This document shows, piece after piece, positions 60,461-64,000 of a stretch of DNA of 64,000 nt; the stretch's first letter is position 1; each line of letters opens with the position of its first letter. The DNA comes from Variovorax sp. CF079. Lineage in GTDB: Bacteria; Pseudomonadota; Gammaproteobacteria; Burkholderiales; Burkholderiaceae_C. The position numbers were made by a program, and so were the translations under genes. The stretch covers positions 124,001-188,000 of the forward strand of contig NZ_FMZU01000010.1 of NCBI RefSeq assembly GCF_900101545.1. The letters run 5' to 3'. The notes below the pieces were generated by a model that saw only the letters and a list, made by a program, of their open reading frames with translations, was not told the origin of the DNA and did not search any database.

Positions 60461-60487
60461 GCCAGTCGCAGAAGCCCTCGCTACATT
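60459..60487 (+). promoter_or_regulatory. sigma-70 promoter of the URC operon
   Basis: TTGCCA (60459-60464) and TACATT (60482-60487) are separated by 17 bases, close to the consensus. An inverted repeat, GCCCTC (60474-60479) and GAGGGC (60497-60502), flanks the -10, like an operator. Transcription would start near 60494, just before the GAGGG ribosome-binding site. Confidence 0.55.
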
Positions 60488-60507
60488 GTGTTTTTTGAGG
60501 GCCTGCA

Positions 60508-61814
<1,307 letters not shown>

Positions 61815-61818
<4 letters not shown>

Positions 61819-63224
61819 GCAAGGACAACTACGGGCTCGATCCCGATCGCCCCACCTCGAACGCGGCCGTGCGCCATGCCGATGCCGACGGCCACGTGGA
61901 CCCGGCGCTCGAATTCGTGACCGACACCACTCATCCGGCGGGCGCTGCGGCGTTTCTGCGCACGACCCGCGCGGTGCGCATACGCGCGGCCGCATTGCTG
62001 ACCCGCGCGCGCCGCGGCGAATCGCAGTGGTTCACCATCGGCGACGAGGCCGCGCTCGAAGACACGGCCCGCACGGTGGCGGAGGTGACGCGCGAACGCT
62101 ATCCCTGGGACACCATTCCTTATCACAGCCGCTGGCGCCATTTCGAAGCGGGCGACGTGAACCGGCTGAAAGAACTCGATCGGCTGCTGGGCCACCTGGA
62201 CGCGCCCCAGCGGGCCCGCGCCCACATCGACCTGGTGCTGGTGAGCGTGCTGCTCGATGCCGGCGCCGGCCCCGATTGGCACTACATCGAAGCCGCCACC
62301 GGCAAGCGCTTCACGCGCTCCGAAGGCCTGGGCGTCGCCAGCTTCCATGCCTTCACGAGCGGCCTGTTCTCCTCGAATCCCGACCACCCGCTGCAAGCCG
62401 ATGCCGCCGGCCTGCGCGCGCTGGTGACCGACCGGCTGGGTGATGCCTTCCAGGTCAGCGAGGTCAATCCGCTCGTGGGCCTCGCGGGCCGCGCGATGCT
62501 GCTGCGGCGGCTCGGCGAGGCGATGAGCGAGCAGCCCGAGACCTTCGGCGACGAGGGGCGGCCAGGCGGCCTGTTCGATGCGCTGGTCGGCCCTTATGGA
62601 CCCGGCGCCGCGCCGACGGCCGAGATCACGGCGCACGAGATCCTCTCGCTGCTGCTCGAATCGTTGTCGCGGATCTGGCCCGCCGCCAACGCGATCGACA
62701 GCCTCGCGGCCGACGGCAGCGATGCGGCCGGCGGCATCGGCTCGGGCGACCCGGCGCTCGCGCTGGGCGACTGCTGGCGCCACAGCGCGGTGCGCGGGCC
62801 GGGGCTCACCAACGGCTGGATGCCCTTCCACAAGCTCTCGCAGTGGCTGACCTACTCGCTGCTCGAGCCCTTCGAGTGGGCCGGCGTCAAGGTGCGCCAT
62901 CTCGATGCGCTGACCGCCCTGCCCGAGTACCGCAACGGCGGCCTGCTGCTCGACAGCGGCGTGATCGTGCCCAAGGACCCGGCCCTGCTCGAGCGCAGTT
63001 GGAAGGTGGGCGACGAGTTCATCGTCGAATGGCGCGCGCTGACCATCGCGCTGCTCGACGAGCTCGTGCCCCGGGTGCGCAAGGTGCTCGACCGCAGCGA
63101 GGAAGAGCTGCCGCTGGCCCGCGTGCTGGAAGGCGGCACCTGGGCCGCCGGCCGGGCGCTGGCACAGCGCTTGCGTGGCGGTGCGCCACCCTTGCGCATC
63201 GAGAGCGACGGCACTGTCTTCTAG
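61815..63224 (+). CDS. DUF1688 uracil-catabolism protein (URC4)
   Basis: This 469-residue protein matches the DUF1688/URC4 family ([54 protein letters not shown]). URC4 is required together with URC1 for growth on uracil in fungi and in bacteria that have the pathway. Its exact reaction is not settled. No known catalytic motif is apparent. Confidence 0.9.
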
Positions 63225-63252
63225 ACTTCTCCTTTTTCTCACAACAACTCTC

Positions 63253-63882
<630 letters not shown>

Positions 63883-63908
63883 ATTTCCATATCAACGAGG
63901 AGAAGTCC

Positions 63909-64000
63909 GTGTCCCTACGCCGTCATCTGATCGTCCGTTCGGTCGCCATTGCCGCGGCGCTCGCGGCCGGGGCGCCCAGCCTCGCGCTCGCGCAGGCCAA
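63909..64000 (+). CDS. start of an exported protein, probably an ABC substrate-binding protein (partial)
   Basis: Only about 30 residues are visible: a GTG start, two arginines, then a hydrophobic signal peptide ending ALAQA. GAGGAG lies six bases upstream. Being next to the uracil operon, a nucleobase or nucleoside-binding protein is plausible, but the visible part cannot decide it. Confidence 0.6.
   Translation, partial: MSLRRHLIVRSVAIAAALAAGAPSLALAQA

Overview
The window comes from a high-GC betaproteobacterium, most likely a member of the Comamonadaceae close to Variovorax. This rests on the gene content, on the dense ATGA/TGATG-coupled gene arrangement, on the protein sequences, and on an intergenic element at 60373-60460 of the kind common in this family. 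The assignment is by recognition, not by a search. Coding density is very high, and no gene-free stretch exceeds about 300 bases.

Layout. (1) 1-10380, minus strand: a nine-gene catabolic operon with a dipeptide-type ABC transporter, an amidase, an AzlCD exporter pair and two tandem M81 (MlrC-like) metallopeptidases, the second cut by the window edge. A divergent MocR/GntR-aminotransferase regulator (10545-11972) faces it across a repeat-containing intergenic region. (2) 11981-19833, plus: dapC, dapD, a PilU-like ATPase, dapE, prmB and a YheS-type ABC-F ATPase, then a small helical protein. (3) 19998-21798: two small unknown genes, tRNA-Lys(UUU) and tcdA. (4) 21822-24425, minus: tolB-pal-cpoB, with msbA divergent (24581-26365). 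(5) 26375-33190, minus: a compact housekeeping operon yebC-purD-hemF-nadD-rsfS-rlmH-maf-rng.

(6) 33362-46661: an aryl-polyene/xanthomonadin-like pigment locus. One arm encodes a flavin halogenase-like enzyme, a chorismatase (3-hydroxybenzoate starter supply), an acyltransferase and a glycosyltransferase. The convergent arm encodes an ACP, a membrane protein, an AMP-ligase/hotdog fusion, an LpxL-like acyltransferase, a LolA-like protein, an MMPL exporter, a polysaccharide deacetylase, a methyltransferase, a dehydratase and a FabG. I see no ketosynthase or chain-length factor anywhere in it.

(7) 46762-48279: a YjgR/HerA-like ATPase. (8) 48370-56611: an accessory-looking block of two divergent transcription units. 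The minus unit is lipoprotein, metzincin protease, large caspase-like protein and an unknown protein with an apparent ACG start. The plus unit is a propeller-like protein, a zinc-ribbon membrane protein and a TAXI-family binding protein. The last two end in the same C-x9-C-(E/K)-R signature. This block is my best candidate for an undescribed system.

(9) 56614-60372: an ECF sigma factor with its NrsF-type anti-sigma partner, divergent from a bufferin operon (bufABCD) for a copper-binding modified peptide. The shared intergenic region carries two divergent copies of GTAACC-N16-CGAA, one for each unit. (10) 60508-63882: a uracil-catabolism (URC) operon, urc1-urc4-upp, followed by the start of a secreted binding protein cut by the window end.
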